In this document: positions 25,197-33,386 of the stretch, one piece after another
Position numbering within the stretch: position 1 is the first letter of the stretch
Layout: each line of letters starts with the position of its first letter
NCBI GenBank assembly: GCA_026129525.1
Contig: JAHCHW010000005.1
Span: 276,538-340,537 of the forward strand
Source: Chitinophagales bacterium
Lineage (GTDB): Bacteria; Bacteroidota; Bacteroidia; Chitinophagales; LD1
DNA: 64,000 nt
Direction of reading: 5' to 3'
Translations under genes and position numbers: made by a program
Notes under the pieces: generated by a model
What the model was told of the DNA's origin: nothing
Databases searched by the model: none
The model's input: only the letters and a program-made list of their open reading frames with translations

Positions 25197-25220
25197 TCTC
25201 CGAAAAAAATAAATGAGCGA

Positions 25221-25250
25221 AGTGCAATGTATATTGCACTTTCGTTTTTT
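25221..25250 (+). terminator. Rho-independent terminator or attenuator after ppiC
   Basis: Stem AGTGCAAT / ATTGCACT with a GTAT loop (25221-25240) followed by TTCGTTTTTT. It ends only 4 bp before the start of the next gene, so it can reduce expression of the rest of the operon. Confidence 0.75.
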
Positions 25251-25254
25251 CAGA

Positions 25255-26121
25255 ATGGCACAAAGCAGGTTTTTATGGTTCGTTTTTCCGATGCTGTTGC
25301 TGGCTTCGTGCAGTTATTTCGGCAAACGAAGCAAACCCACCGGCAACGATGTAATTGCCCGCGCCAATAACGAGTACCTTTACTTATCGGACGTTAGCAG
25401 TGCACTGCGCGGCTTGCATGGGCAGGATAGTATTGATGCCATTAAAACCTATGCCCAAACATGGGTACGCAAAAAACTGCTGTTGCAAAAAGCGCAGGAA
25501 AACATTTCGGACGATGATGTGGCGATAGCCCGAAAAATTGAAGAGTACCGCGAAGCGCTCATTTTGTTTGAGTACGAAAAAGCACTTATTGACCAAAAGC
25601 TGGATACCGCCATGCGGGCAACGGAACTGAACACCTGGTACGAAAAAGTGAAAAACGATTTTCCGCTCGAAGAAGATTACTTCAAAATTGTTTTCATCAA
25701 GCTGCCGAAAGATGCCCCCGATTTGAAAGAGGTAAAAAAATGGATTACCAAACCCAAGGATGAAGAAGAGTTGCAAAAGTTAGAAGGCTACTGCCGCGAT
25801 ATGGCTCTGAGTTATGTATTGGGCAATGGTGTTTGGTTTAATAAAGAAATGGCTTTAAAAAGTTTTCCGTTTAACGAATACGAAATTAGCTCGCTGGTTT
25901 ATTCGGCTGCGTTTAAAGAGTATAAAACTGATGATGCTCTCTGGTTTGTAAAAATTGTAACCAAGGCAGCCAAGGGCGAAGCCTCGCCTTTGGAATTAGT
26001 GCGCGATAAAATTGCCCGCATCATTATCGAAAAACGCAAAATGCTGCTGCTCGAAAAAACCTACAGCAAAATTTTCGAGGACGGCAAAGAATCAAAATCA
26101 TTCGAAATTTACGTGCAGTAA
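25255..26121 (+). CDS. SurA-N-like lipoprotein of the chaperone operon
   Basis: 288-residue lipoprotein: MAQSRFLWFVFPMLLLASC gives a lipobox LASC, with Cys19 as the lipidated residue. The mature part (NDVIARANNEYLYLSDV, YAQTWVRKKLLLQKA) resembles the SurA N-terminal chaperone region, but no parvulin domain follows. I choose the ATG at 25255; the in-frame ATG at 25213 would code through the terminator stem. Likely a periplasm-facing, membrane-anchored chaperone or accessory working with PpiC and SurA. It is 3 bp from the next gene. Confidence 0.8.
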   Translation: MAQSRFLWFVFPMLLLASCSYFGKRSKPTGNDVIARANNEYLYLSDVSSALRGLHGQDSIDAIKTYAQTWVRKKLLLQKAQENISDDDVAIARKIEEYREALILFEYEKALIDQKLDTAMRATELNTWYEKVKNDFPLEEDYFKIVFIKLPKDAPDLKEVKKWITKPKDEEELQKLEGYCRDMALSYVLGNGVWFNKEMALKSFPFNEYEISSLVYSAAFKEYKTDDALWFVKIVTKAAKGEASPLELVRDKIARIIIEKRKMLLLEKTYSKIFEDGKESKSFEIYVQ

Positions 26122-26124
26122 ACC

Positions 26125-26691
26125 ATGAAATTTGGCTTCACCTTTCTGTTGTTTATTACAATGCTTGCTGCCCATGCACAAGTAGGGAAGGGAAGGTATT
26201 TGATTGGCGGCTCGGTGGATATAAGCCATCTTACGCAAGGAACAGAAACGCGCAATTTCGATATGAGCATAAGCCCGCGCTTTGGCGTATTTGTAGTTAA
26301 AGGTTTTGCCGTAGGCGGGCGCTATTCGTTTGGTGTAGCCAGCCGCAGGGTGTTTAAACAAAAAGAAAATCGCTACTTGCCTGCTACTACTTTTACCACC
26401 GCCATTGGTCCGGAGTTGAGTTACTTTATCGGCAAAAAACCGCTGAAAGGGTTGGTATCGGTTTACGGAGCCTACACGGTTTACACGCGCTTGTTCGATG
26501 GCGATGTGCAAAACCGAAACGGATTTGCCGGAAGCGGATTTTTGGGCATGGCGTATTTTTTCAATCCGTATGTTATGCTCAAAAGCGGTATGTACGTAAA
26601 TATTGCGGGGTACGAAGGCGAGTTTCCCTCTACGCGCATCGGGTTTTCGGTAGGTGTAGCGGCAGTGTTAGATAAGAAAAAGAAAGAGTAA
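26125..26691 (+). CDS. Small outer-membrane beta-barrel protein
   Basis: 188 residues with signal peptide (FTFLLFITMLAAHAQ) and alternating hydrophobic strands such as FVVKGFAVGGRYSFGVAS, PELSYFIG and RIGFSVGVAAVL, typical of an eight-stranded OmpA/W-like barrel. No enzyme motif. It lies between two chaperone genes with gaps of 3 and 24 bp, so it is made together with the machinery that would fold it. Function unknown; could be a client or a partner of the chaperones. Confidence 0.75.
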   Translation: MKFGFTFLLFITMLAAHAQVGKGRYLIGGSVDISHLTQGTETRNFDMSISPRFGVFVVKGFAVGGRYSFGVASRRVFKQKENRYLPATTFTTAIGPELSYFIGKKPLKGLVSVYGAYTVYTRLFDGDVQNRNGFAGSGFLGMAYFFNPYVMLKSGMYVNIAGYEGEFPSTRIGFSVGVAAVLDKKKKE

Positions 26692-26715
26692 GCGTTATTA
26701 GCATCAATTTGTAAA

Positions 26716-28086
26716 ATGAAAAACATAAAAATATTGGCGGTAGTTAGCTTGGCGGTGTGGCTGCTTCCGGCATTTTCGCAAAACACGGTTATTGACAAAG
26801 TGCTGGCGGTAGTTGGCGACAATGTTATTCTGTACTCCGATGTAGAAGCACAATTTCAGCAACTGAAACAACAAAGCCCCGGTGAAGAGTATGGCGAAGA
26901 GGCGCGATGCCGGTTGTTCGAGAATATGCTGCTCGACAAACTTTTTCTTTCGCAGGCGCAGTTAGATAGTGTTACCGTTACACCCGATGAAGTAGAAGCC
27001 GAACTCGACCGCAGAATAAAATACTTCATTTCCATTTTCGGCTCAAAAGATAAACTGGAAGAATACTACGGTAAATCGGTGCTCGAACTCAAAGATGATT
27101 TTAAAGACGACATCGAAAAGCAATTGACCACCGACAAAATGAAGGGCAAAGTATTTGCCTCGCTTAAAATTTCACCGGCTGAGGTAAAAGACTACTTCAA
27201 CAAAATTCCGAAGGACAGCATTCCGTATTTTAACTCGGAAGTAGAGTTGGGGCACATTGTTATGTTTCCGAAAGTGAGCGATGCCGAAAAAAAGCGCGCA
27301 CTCAAAAAAATACAGGACATACGAACCGAAATTTTGCAGGGAGCCGATTTCTCCATTAAAGCCATTCAGTATTCCGAAGACCCCGGTTCGTATTTAGATG
27401 GCGGAAGTTTGGGCTACATTAACCGCGGTGAACTGGTGCCCGAGTTTGAAGCCGTAGCCTATAAACTGAAAGAAGGCGAACTGAGCGAACCCGTAGAAAC
27501 ACCTTTCGGTTATCACTTAATTATTGTAGATGAAAAACGGGGCGATAAACTAAAGGCGCGCCACATACTTATTAAACCCAAAACCACTTCGGCTGATTTA
27601 ACGCTGGTAAAAAACCGCATGGACAGCATTGCCCATCAACTGCAAACCGATTCAATAAGCTGGTTAGATGCTGTTAAACAATACAGCGATGATGAGCAAA
27701 GCAAAGCCATTGGCGGCATGATGATAAATTCGAAAACAGGCGATACGCACTTTGAAAAAGCCGACATTGACGGCACACTGATTTTTACCATTGACCGTAT
27801 GAAAGTAGGCGAGTACAGCGATGCACTGCCACATTCCGCACAGGATCGTACCGGAGAAATGAAACAAGGCTACCGCATTATTTGGCTAAAGAGCGAAACA
27901 CAGCCGCACAAAGCCAGCTTAGAACAGGACTATCCTAAAATACAAGCGGCAGCAAAAGCCGAAAAGCAACAGAAAATTTTGGAGAATTGGGTGCGATTAC
28001 ACCGCTACAAAAACTATGTGCGTATTGACCCTTCCATGAAAAGCTGCCCGGGTTTAGATGAATGGTTCGACCAAAGTGCCGAGTAA
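26716..28086 (+). CDS. surA: SurA-type periplasmic chaperone / peptidyl-prolyl isomerase
   Basis: 456 residues with signal peptide (ILAVVSLAVWLLPAFSQ). The SurA N-terminal domain is clear: VIDKVLAVVGDNVILYSDVE, then LFENMLLDKLFLSQAQ. Two parvulin domains follow, ELGHIVMFP to FGYHLIIVDE (residues ~173-275) and KARHILIKP (~279-385). In enterobacteria SurA escorts outer-membrane barrels to the BAM complex; the same job is inferred here. Last gene of the ppiC operon, 24 bp after the barrel gene. Confidence 0.9.
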   Translation: MKNIKILAVVSLAVWLLPAFSQNTVIDKVLAVVGDNVILYSDVEAQFQQLKQQSPGEEYGEEARCRLFENMLLDKLFLSQAQLDSVTVTPDEVEAELDRRIKYFISIFGSKDKLEEYYGKSVLELKDDFKDDIEKQLTTDKMKGKVFASLKISPAEVKDYFNKIPKDSIPYFNSEVELGHIVMFPKVSDAEKKRALKKIQDIRTEILQGADFSIKAIQYSEDPGSYLDGGSLGYINRGELVPEFEAVAYKLKEGELSEPVETPFGYHLIIVDEKRGDKLKARHILIKPKTTSADLTLVKNRMDSIAHQLQTDSISWLDAVKQYSDDEQSKAIGGMMINSKTGDTHFEKADIDGTLIFTIDRMKVGEYSDALPHSAQDRTGEMKQGYRIIWLKSETQPHKASLEQDYPKIQAAAKAEKQQKILENWVRLHRYKNYVRIDPSMKSCPGLDEWFDQSAE

Positions 28087-28114
28087 ACTTTGGATTACAC
28101 GAGAAATTCACTTT

Positions 28115-28190
28115 ACACAGAAGCGTCATTGCGAAACCTTTTCGATTGAAAGTAAACAGCGCAAAGGTTGAGGCAATCTCCGGCTCAAAT
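28115..28190. repeat. Degenerate dispersed intergenic repeat
   Basis: GTCATTGCGAAACC at one side and GAGGCAATCTCCGG at the other resemble the termini of a widespread intergenic palindromic repeat. Related GTCATTGCGA words occur at ~50892 and ~51083. Confidence 0.4.
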
Positions 28191-28194
28191 TTTA

Positions 28195-29268
28195 CTACTC
28201 TTTCACTATTTTCTTAACCGCTTTCTGCCCGATTGGTGTAGTAAGTATAGCTAAATAAAGGCCCTTTTGTAAATAATCGGTTTGCAGTTGGGTATTGCTG
28301 TTTGTCAGTTTAGCAACCATTACCTCTCTTCCCGTTAAATCGGTTATTGCAACGGTGCTTCCTATTTGTTCTTCACCTATTGAAATATTGAGTTGAGAAG
28401 ATGTTGGGTTGGGGAAAGGCGAAAAGGAAAATGCCGGAAATGAAGAACTGAACACAGAAGAATATTGTGAACAGTTATTCGGGTTACTGCTGTAACAAAA
28501 AGGCAGCGAGTTTAATGGCGGATTGCTGCTAACCACTGCTCCGTAGTTAGGAATGCAAACAACACCGGTGTTGCTGAAGTTCAAGCTTTTGATTTTTGTG
28601 AGCATTGGCAGACAAACCAAGTTGGGGTTGTTGTGTAACCAGCAATTGGTTAATGAATCGGGAAGTTTGCCTACATGGGTTAGCACATTGCTATAACACA
28701 TTAACCAATCAAGAGTAGCAGGAATGCTATCAATAACCGTAAGTTGATTGGCAGAACAAATCAGCTTTTGCAGTGTTGGCGGCAAAGCGGGCAAAACCGT
28801 TAATTGGTTGTTGTCGCAGTTTAAGTACTTTAAGGCAGCTGGCAGGGGCGGCAATGCCTGTAGTTTGTTATTGTAACATACCAGTAATGAGAGGGACGAA
28901 GGCAACGCAGGCAAACTTGTTAATTTACCCATAGGCACTTCCAAATTTACAAGAGCCGAGGGCAGTGCCGGAATTTCTTCTAAGGCAAAACCTCCTGCAC
29001 AGGTAATAGCACCGGCTGATTTAAAGTATTGGATTCCGCTGAGGTTCTTAATCCCTTTATTACTACAATTAACATAGGTGGCATTTACTACAGCATTACA
29101 CGTAGTGTCCAGTTGCCAGCCCGATACGCTATTCCCTTGTAAACACTGGCTGTAACCGCTCGTGTCAAGCCAATTCCCAAAGTTAGTATCGGGTATGCTT
29201 ACCCATTGTGCCTGTAAAGCGTAAGTAACAACAAGAGAAAAATAAAAAGTAAATACCTCTTTTTTCAT
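28195..29268 (-). CDS. Secreted leucine-rich-repeat protein with T9SS sorting domain
   Basis: 357 residues from MKKEVFTFYFSL (ATG at 29268); the frame also has an ATG at 29286 that adds six residues before the signal peptide. The body has seven or so short leucine-rich repeats of about 21 residues, such as LPALPPTLQKLICSANQLTV and LPPLPAALKYLNCDNNQLTV. The C terminus is a T9SS sorting domain (FSPFPNPTSSQLNIS, VAITDLTGREV, LQKGLYLAILTT). Probably a surface-binding protein. Monocistronic by position. Confidence 0.83.
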   Translation of the reverse strand: MKKEVFTFYFSLVVTYALQAQWVSIPDTNFGNWLDTSGYSQCLQGNSVSGWQLDTTCNAVVNATYVNCSNKGIKNLSGIQYFKSAGAITCAGGFALEEIPALPSALVNLEVPMGKLTSLPALPSSLSLLVCYNNKLQALPPLPAALKYLNCDNNQLTVLPALPPTLQKLICSANQLTVIDSIPATLDWLMCYSNVLTHVGKLPDSLTNCWLHNNPNLVCLPMLTKIKSLNFSNTGVVCIPNYGAVVSSNPPLNSLPFCYSSNPNNCSQYSSVFSSSFPAFSFSPFPNPTSSQLNISIGEEQIGSTVAITDLTGREVMVAKLTNSNTQLQTDYLQKGLYLAILTTPIGQKAVKKIVKE

Positions 29269-29365
29269 TGCACGATGAAGATACAACTAATGCAAAGCAG
29301 TTGTTAGTGTCGAATCAAAAAATGACAGAAATATGACAATTGCTTAGACGAACCGGACGTTGCAA

Positions 29366-30565
29366 CTAAACGGTTGCTTGGTTTCTATAAAATTCGTATG
29401 CCTGGTTGGCTATGGCAAAACAACTTGTAGCTGCGGGCGATGGTGCGTTAAGAATGTGTATTTGGTTTTCGGCAACCTCATACACAAAATCGTCCACCAA
29501 ACCGTTTTGGTTAATAGCCTGCGCCCGTATGCCAGAGGTATAGCCGTTCACCATTTCCCAATCAAAATCTTTCCAGTATTTCTGTACGCTTTGCTTAAAG
29601 TACTCTTTACTGGTTTGTTTCAGTAGTTCGTTAAAGGCTGTTTTGCCGTATTTAAAAATTACTTTGTATAAACCTGCGGTTGAAACGGTAGTGAGCGCAT
29701 CGTTCCAATTAAATCCGAACTTCTCGTATGCATGGCGGTCGAGTACCAGCACAGCATTGGGTCCAAGTTTTACGGTTCCGTCTAACATGCGGGTAATATG
29801 AATGCCCAAAAACGGAAAGTCGGGATTAGGAACCGGATAAATGGGAATTTCCGATTGGTAAAAACCCGGCTTCAGTTTGTAGTATTCTCCTTTAAACGGC
29901 ACTATGGTAACGGGCGATTTTTTACCGGTAATGGTTTTATACACGCGGTCGCTTTGCAAGCCTGCAGCGTTCACTATAAGTTTAGTAAAAAAGCGCTGCG
30001 AGCCGGCTTGTATTTCGTAGCCGCCATTGGTTGCCATTACATTTTGCAAACCTGACGAGTAAACAATTTCTGCTCCGCCCGCTTTAAGCAATTGCAGCAA
30101 TCGTTCAGCCACTAAGCTGTAATTGGTAATTCCTGTTTCGGGAACCCACACTGCCTTTTCGCCTTGCAAGCCACTTTGCATTTTTCGCAAATCGCTTTGC
30201 TCCATGTACGATACTTTCAATCCGCAGCTAAGTGCATTATCATATAGTTTTTGTAATGCTGCTGTTTCTTTTTCGTTAGTGGCTACTATGGCTTTGCCGG
30301 TAATTTTGTACGGAAGGTTTTGTTCCTGCAAAAACTGCAACATTAAACGATAGCCCTCCAAACAGTTTTTTGATTTGTACGAACCTTTACGGTAGTAAAT
30401 TCCGGAATGTATTACCCCGCTGTTGCGCCCGGTTTGGTGGCGGTTAATTTGCCCCTCTCTTTCCAATATAACAATGCGAATACCCGGCTGCTCCTGCATA
30501 AAGCGGTGGGCTATGCTCAAGCCTATTATTCCGGCTCCAACAATGGTAAGGTCATATTGCTGCAA
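29366..30565 (-). CDS. lhgO: L-2-hydroxyglutarate oxidase / dehydrogenase (LhgO family)
   Basis: 399-residue FAD-dependent oxidase of the DAO superfamily. The dinucleotide fold LTIVGAGIIGLSIAHRF is at residues 5-21, followed by NRHQTGRNSGVIHSGIYY, the hallmark of LhgO. FLGIHITRMLDGTVKLGPNAV near residue 250 and GYTSGIRAQA near 340 complete the family pattern. It converts L-2-hydroxyglutarate to 2-oxoglutarate, a metabolite-repair step, probably at the membrane. The RraA-like gene lies 15 bp upstream. Confidence 0.92.
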   Translation of the reverse strand: MQQYDLTIVGAGIIGLSIAHRFMQEQPGIRIVILEREGQINRHQTGRNSGVIHSGIYYRKGSYKSKNCLEGYRLMLQFLQEQNLPYKITGKAIVATNEKETAALQKLYDNALSCGLKVSYMEQSDLRKMQSGLQGEKAVWVPETGITNYSLVAERLLQLLKAGGAEIVYSSGLQNVMATNGGYEIQAGSQRFFTKLIVNAAGLQSDRVYKTITGKKSPVTIVPFKGEYYKLKPGFYQSEIPIYPVPNPDFPFLGIHITRMLDGTVKLGPNAVLVLDRHAYEKFGFNWNDALTTVSTAGLYKVIFKYGKTAFNELLKQTSKEYFKQSVQKYWKDFDWEMVNGYTSGIRAQAINQNGLVDDFVYEVAENQIHILNAPSPAATSCFAIANQAYEFYRNQATV

Positions 30566-30580
30566 ATGAAATAGTGTTGG

Positions 30581-31063
30581 TTACAATGAAAGTTTTTCTG
30601 CCGAAACAATAATGCCGTCTTCATCGCAGTAAACAAACTGCCCGGGCACAAAATCAACTCCCGCAAAGCGCACGTTTATGTTTTCCTGTCCTTCGTTTCG
30701 CTTATTGCTTTTAAGCGGAATGGTGTTAAGCGCTTTTACACCAAGCGGCAGCGCGCGCATAGCTTTCGAATCGCGAATGCAGCCGTAAACAATAATGCCG
30801 TTCCATTTGTTTTTTACCGCCAGTTCGCCCAGCATATCGCCCAGCAAAGCACAGCGCATACTTCCGCCACCATCCACTACTAGCACTTTTCCTTCTCCGT
30901 TTTGTTCCAACGCTTTCCGTACAAACGAATTATCCTCAAAACATTTTACGGTGTAAATGCTTCCGCTGAAAATACTTGCGCCTCCGTAATCGCTAAAGCC
31001 GGGCTCAGCTACTTTTACTTTTTCAGGATGAGCATCGCACAGGTCTGTTGTTCTTAACTCCAT
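30581..31063 (-). CDS. rraA: RraA / HMG-aldolase family protein
   Basis: 160 residues. RraA-fold proteins either bind RNase E as a regulator or act as divalent-metal class II aldolases on 4-hydroxy-4-methyl-2-oxoglutarate or oxaloacetate. ELRTTDLCDAHP at the start, GDMLGELAVKNKWNG near residue 88 and YGCIRDSKAM near 106 (the G-x-x-R-D motif that holds metal and substrate in the aldolases) are present, so catalysis is plausible. An RNase E/G gene is in this window (53472) but not linked. Four bases from the PPK2 gene stop. Confidence 0.85.
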   Translation of the reverse strand: MELRTTDLCDAHPEKVKVAEPGFSDYGGASIFSGSIYTVKCFEDNSFVRKALEQNGEGKVLVVDGGGSMRCALLGDMLGELAVKNKWNGIIVYGCIRDSKAMRALPLGVKALNTIPLKSNKRNEGQENINVRFAGVDFVPGQFVYCDEDGIIVSAEKLSL

Positions 31064-31066
31064 AAT

Positions 31067-31819
31067 TTATTCGGGTTGCTTAAGCCCCGGAAAACGCATG
31101 TTGAGCGCCTCAAGAGCATCCACAATTTTTTTGGCAATGATATACTCTTTATACCAGTTTTGGTCAGCCGGCACTATCGTCCATTCTGCATTTTCCGAAC
31201 AATGTTCAAAGGCGTCTTCGTAGGCTTTCATGTAATCGTTCCACAGTTCGCGCTCGCGCATATCGTTATCGTTGTGCTTCCACTTTTTGGTTTCATCGCT
31301 TAAGCGTTGTTGCAGGCGTTTCAGTTGCTCTTCGGGCGATACATGCAGGTAAAATTTCAGCACCACCGTTCCGGTTTCGGTAAGCAGTTGTTCAAAATGG
31401 TTTATGTGTTTAAAGCGCTGCTTAATGGTTTTTTCATCCACCCACTTATGTATGCGCTGTATAATCACATCCTCGTAATGCGAACGGTTAAAAATGTGAA
31501 TCATACCGCGCTCGGGCACTTGTGCATGTATGCGCCACAAAAAATCGTGCTTCATTTCCAACTCGGTCGGTTTTTTAAACGCTATTACGCGGCAGCCCAT
31601 TGGGTTTACCGCACTGAACACGTTTTTAATGGTGCCATCCTTACCCGAAGCATCCATACCTTGCAAAACCACCAGCAGCGCGTGTTTGCTTTCTGCATAC
31701 ATCAGGTTCTGTAATTCGCCTATGCGCGCTTTTAACGTTGCTGCTTCGGCTTTGTAGGTTTCTTTATCAGCACTTTTGGGTGCGCGTGTATCAATGCTTT
31801 TCAGTTTTATGGTTGCCAT
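31067..31819 (-). CDS. ppk2: Polyphosphate kinase 2 family (polyphosphate:nucleotide phosphotransferase)
   Basis: 250 residues, single-domain PPK2. Walker A is VLQGMDASGKDGTIKN near residue 50, Walker B-type IFNRSHYEDVI near residue 110, and a lid with RLSDETKKWKHNDND near 172. The enzyme phosphorylates nucleotides with polyphosphate, most likely class III (AMP/ADP) by its length and motifs, but class cannot be fixed by eye. It leads a minus-strand trio with RraA and LhgO with short gaps of 3 and 15 bp. Confidence 0.92.
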   Translation of the reverse strand: MATIKLKSIDTRAPKSADKETYKAEAATLKARIGELQNLMYAESKHALLVVLQGMDASGKDGTIKNVFSAVNPMGCRVIAFKKPTELEMKHDFLWRIHAQVPERGMIHIFNRSHYEDVIIQRIHKWVDEKTIKQRFKHINHFEQLLTETGTVVLKFYLHVSPEEQLKRLQQRLSDETKKWKHNDNDMRERELWNDYMKAYEDAFEHCSENAEWTIVPADQNWYKEYIIAKKIVDALEALNMRFPGLKQPE

Positions 31820-31869
31820 ACGCTTCTTGTTACTGCCGAATATACGGTGTTGTGTATAAGATGATGAAT

Positions 31870-31899
31870 TTGGAGAAGCACTTTTAAATTGTATATTGC
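31870..31899 (+). promoter_or_regulatory. Candidate Bacteroidota promoter for the quinone-reductase-like gene
   Basis: TTG at 31870-31872, a 19-bp spacer, then TATATTGC at 31892-31899, a near match to TTG-N19-TAnnTTTG. A start point near 31906 would leave a 28-nt leader before the ATG at 31934. Confidence 0.45.
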
Positions 31900-31933
31900 G
31901 CTAACACCTGTTATTCTCTAAGCGATTTACGGT

Positions 31934-32953
31934 ATGAAAGCAATATACATAGTGCAGCACGGAAAAGCCGAAGAGGCTTTTGAATTGAGAGAAACGCCCA
32001 AGCCGGTTCCCAAGCCGGGCGAGGTATTGGTAAAGGTAGAGGGCTTTGGGCTGAACTTTGCCGATGTAATGGCGCGCAAGGGCATGTATCAGGATGCACC
32101 TCCCTTGCCGGGCATAATCGGCTACGATGTTTGCGGAAGGGTAGAGCGTGTTGGCTCTAACGTAAAACATTTGCTCGAAGGCGACCGTGTTACCGCGCTT
32201 ACCCGCTTTGGCGGCTATGCCGAATATGCCTTAACCGATGCGCGTGCCGCTGCAAAAATTACCGATAAACCCAACGTGGCAGAAGCCACTTCGCTTACTA
32301 CACAGTATTGTACCGCTTACTACTGCGCTGCCGAAATGGTGAATTTGTTTGAAGGCGATAAAGTGCTCATTCACTCGGCTGCCGGGGGCGTAGGCTCGGC
32401 TTTAATGCAATATGCCAAACATAAAGGTTGCGAGATTTTTGCCACCACCGGCAGTGCGTCAAAAGTTCAAATGCTGAAAGATATGGGCGCTCATCATGTG
32501 CTGAACACCGCTAAAAATGATTTTGAAGACTGGATTGACGAGCTTACCAAAGGCGATGGCGTAGATGTAATTTTTGATGCCGTAGGTGCCTCGTTTATCC
32601 GCAAAGGAGTTGCCTCATTAGCACATGGCGGCAGAATAGTTTGCTATGGTGCGGCAGACATGAGCGATTCGAAAAACATATTCTTTCAAATTACAAAAGC
32701 CTTGCAGTTTGGCATTTACCATCCTGCCCAGTTTATGCTTAACAGCAAATCGCTTATTGGCGTTAACATGCTCCGCATTGCCGACCACAAACCCGATACC
32801 CTTAAGCGCTGCCTCGAAAATGTAGTTCGCTTATACAACGATGGGGTGTTTAAACCAACCGGAGGCAAAATTTTTAAGGCGGAAGAAATAGCACAGGCAC
32901 ACCATTATTTGGAAAGTCGCCAAAGCACGGGTAAGGTGGCGTGTGCGTGGTAG
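31934..32953 (+). CDS. Zinc-independent medium-chain reductase (NADPH:quinone reductase / VAT-1-like)
   Basis: 339 residues, MDR superfamily. The N-terminal GroES-like domain has FGLNFADVMARKGMYQDAP and GYDVCGRVERVG. The nucleotide loop is SAAGGVGSALMQYAKHKG near residue 150. The zinc-ligand cysteines of alcohol dehydrogenases are absent, so reduction of quinones or activated alkenes with NADPH is likelier. Transcribed divergently from the ppk2 trio across 114 bp that hold the candidate promoter. Confidence 0.86.
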   Translation: MKAIYIVQHGKAEEAFELRETPKPVPKPGEVLVKVEGFGLNFADVMARKGMYQDAPPLPGIIGYDVCGRVERVGSNVKHLLEGDRVTALTRFGGYAEYALTDARAAAKITDKPNVAEATSLTTQYCTAYYCAAEMVNLFEGDKVLIHSAAGGVGSALMQYAKHKGCEIFATTGSASKVQMLKDMGAHHVLNTAKNDFEDWIDELTKGDGVDVIFDAVGASFIRKGVASLAHGGRIVCYGAADMSDSKNIFFQITKALQFGIYHPAQFMLNSKSLIGVNMLRIADHKPDTLKRCLENVVRLYNDGVFKPTGGKIFKAEEIAQAHHYLESRQSTGKVACAW

Positions 32954-33018
32954 CAAAGCCCGAACAACACTTTCAGCCCTCCTAAACCTGTTTCTTTTCA
33001 TTTTTAACTAACGGCTAT

Positions 33019-33230
33019 TGCTCGTAAGTGCCCTTTCAACAAGCTTGCGGGCAATTTTGGCAGACAAAACAGCCCCTTACTTAGCTTTTATTGCCCCTGC
33101 CTTGTCCAAAATGGCTACGGGCCTATCCTTTATTTCCACTGTAAGGGAATAAATGGCTACGGGCGTGTCCTTTATAGCCCCTGTCTTGTCCAAAATGGCT
33201 CCAACTTTTTCCAAAATGACCCCACCCCAC
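33019..33230 (-). repeat. Second 21-bp tandem repeat array (GAILDKT-type heptads on the minus strand)
   Basis: Words recur at exact multiples of 21 bp: GGCT at 33113, 33155 and 33197; TTGTCCAAAATGG 84 bp apart. About ten units are visible with a 42-bp two-unit super-period. Read on the minus strand, each unit is (G/V)-A-I-x-D-x-x, for example GAILDKT, GAIKDTP, VAILDKA, with a stop in one unit. The rest of 32954-33386 is unassigned apart from an imperfect inverted repeat (AACCGCATG ... CATGCGGGTT) near 33330-33374. Confidence 0.65.
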
Positions 33231-33386
33231 CAATTTACACATCGGCACTATATTTGGGCGCAACTGAAACTTTAAAGCTGTGCCCGACTTAGCAAAACTT
33301 TCATGATTGTTGACAGAGGGAACCGCATGTTTTTTATTACAGTCTATATGTAATTCAATATTTTCATGCGGGTTTGATTGAAAAAT

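Noticed and set aside
25213..25254. Upstream ATG as the start of the SurA-like lipoprotein
   Set aside because: The extra residues would be coded by the terminator stem and would bury the lipobox signal; the ATG at 25255 gives a proper lipoprotein signal.
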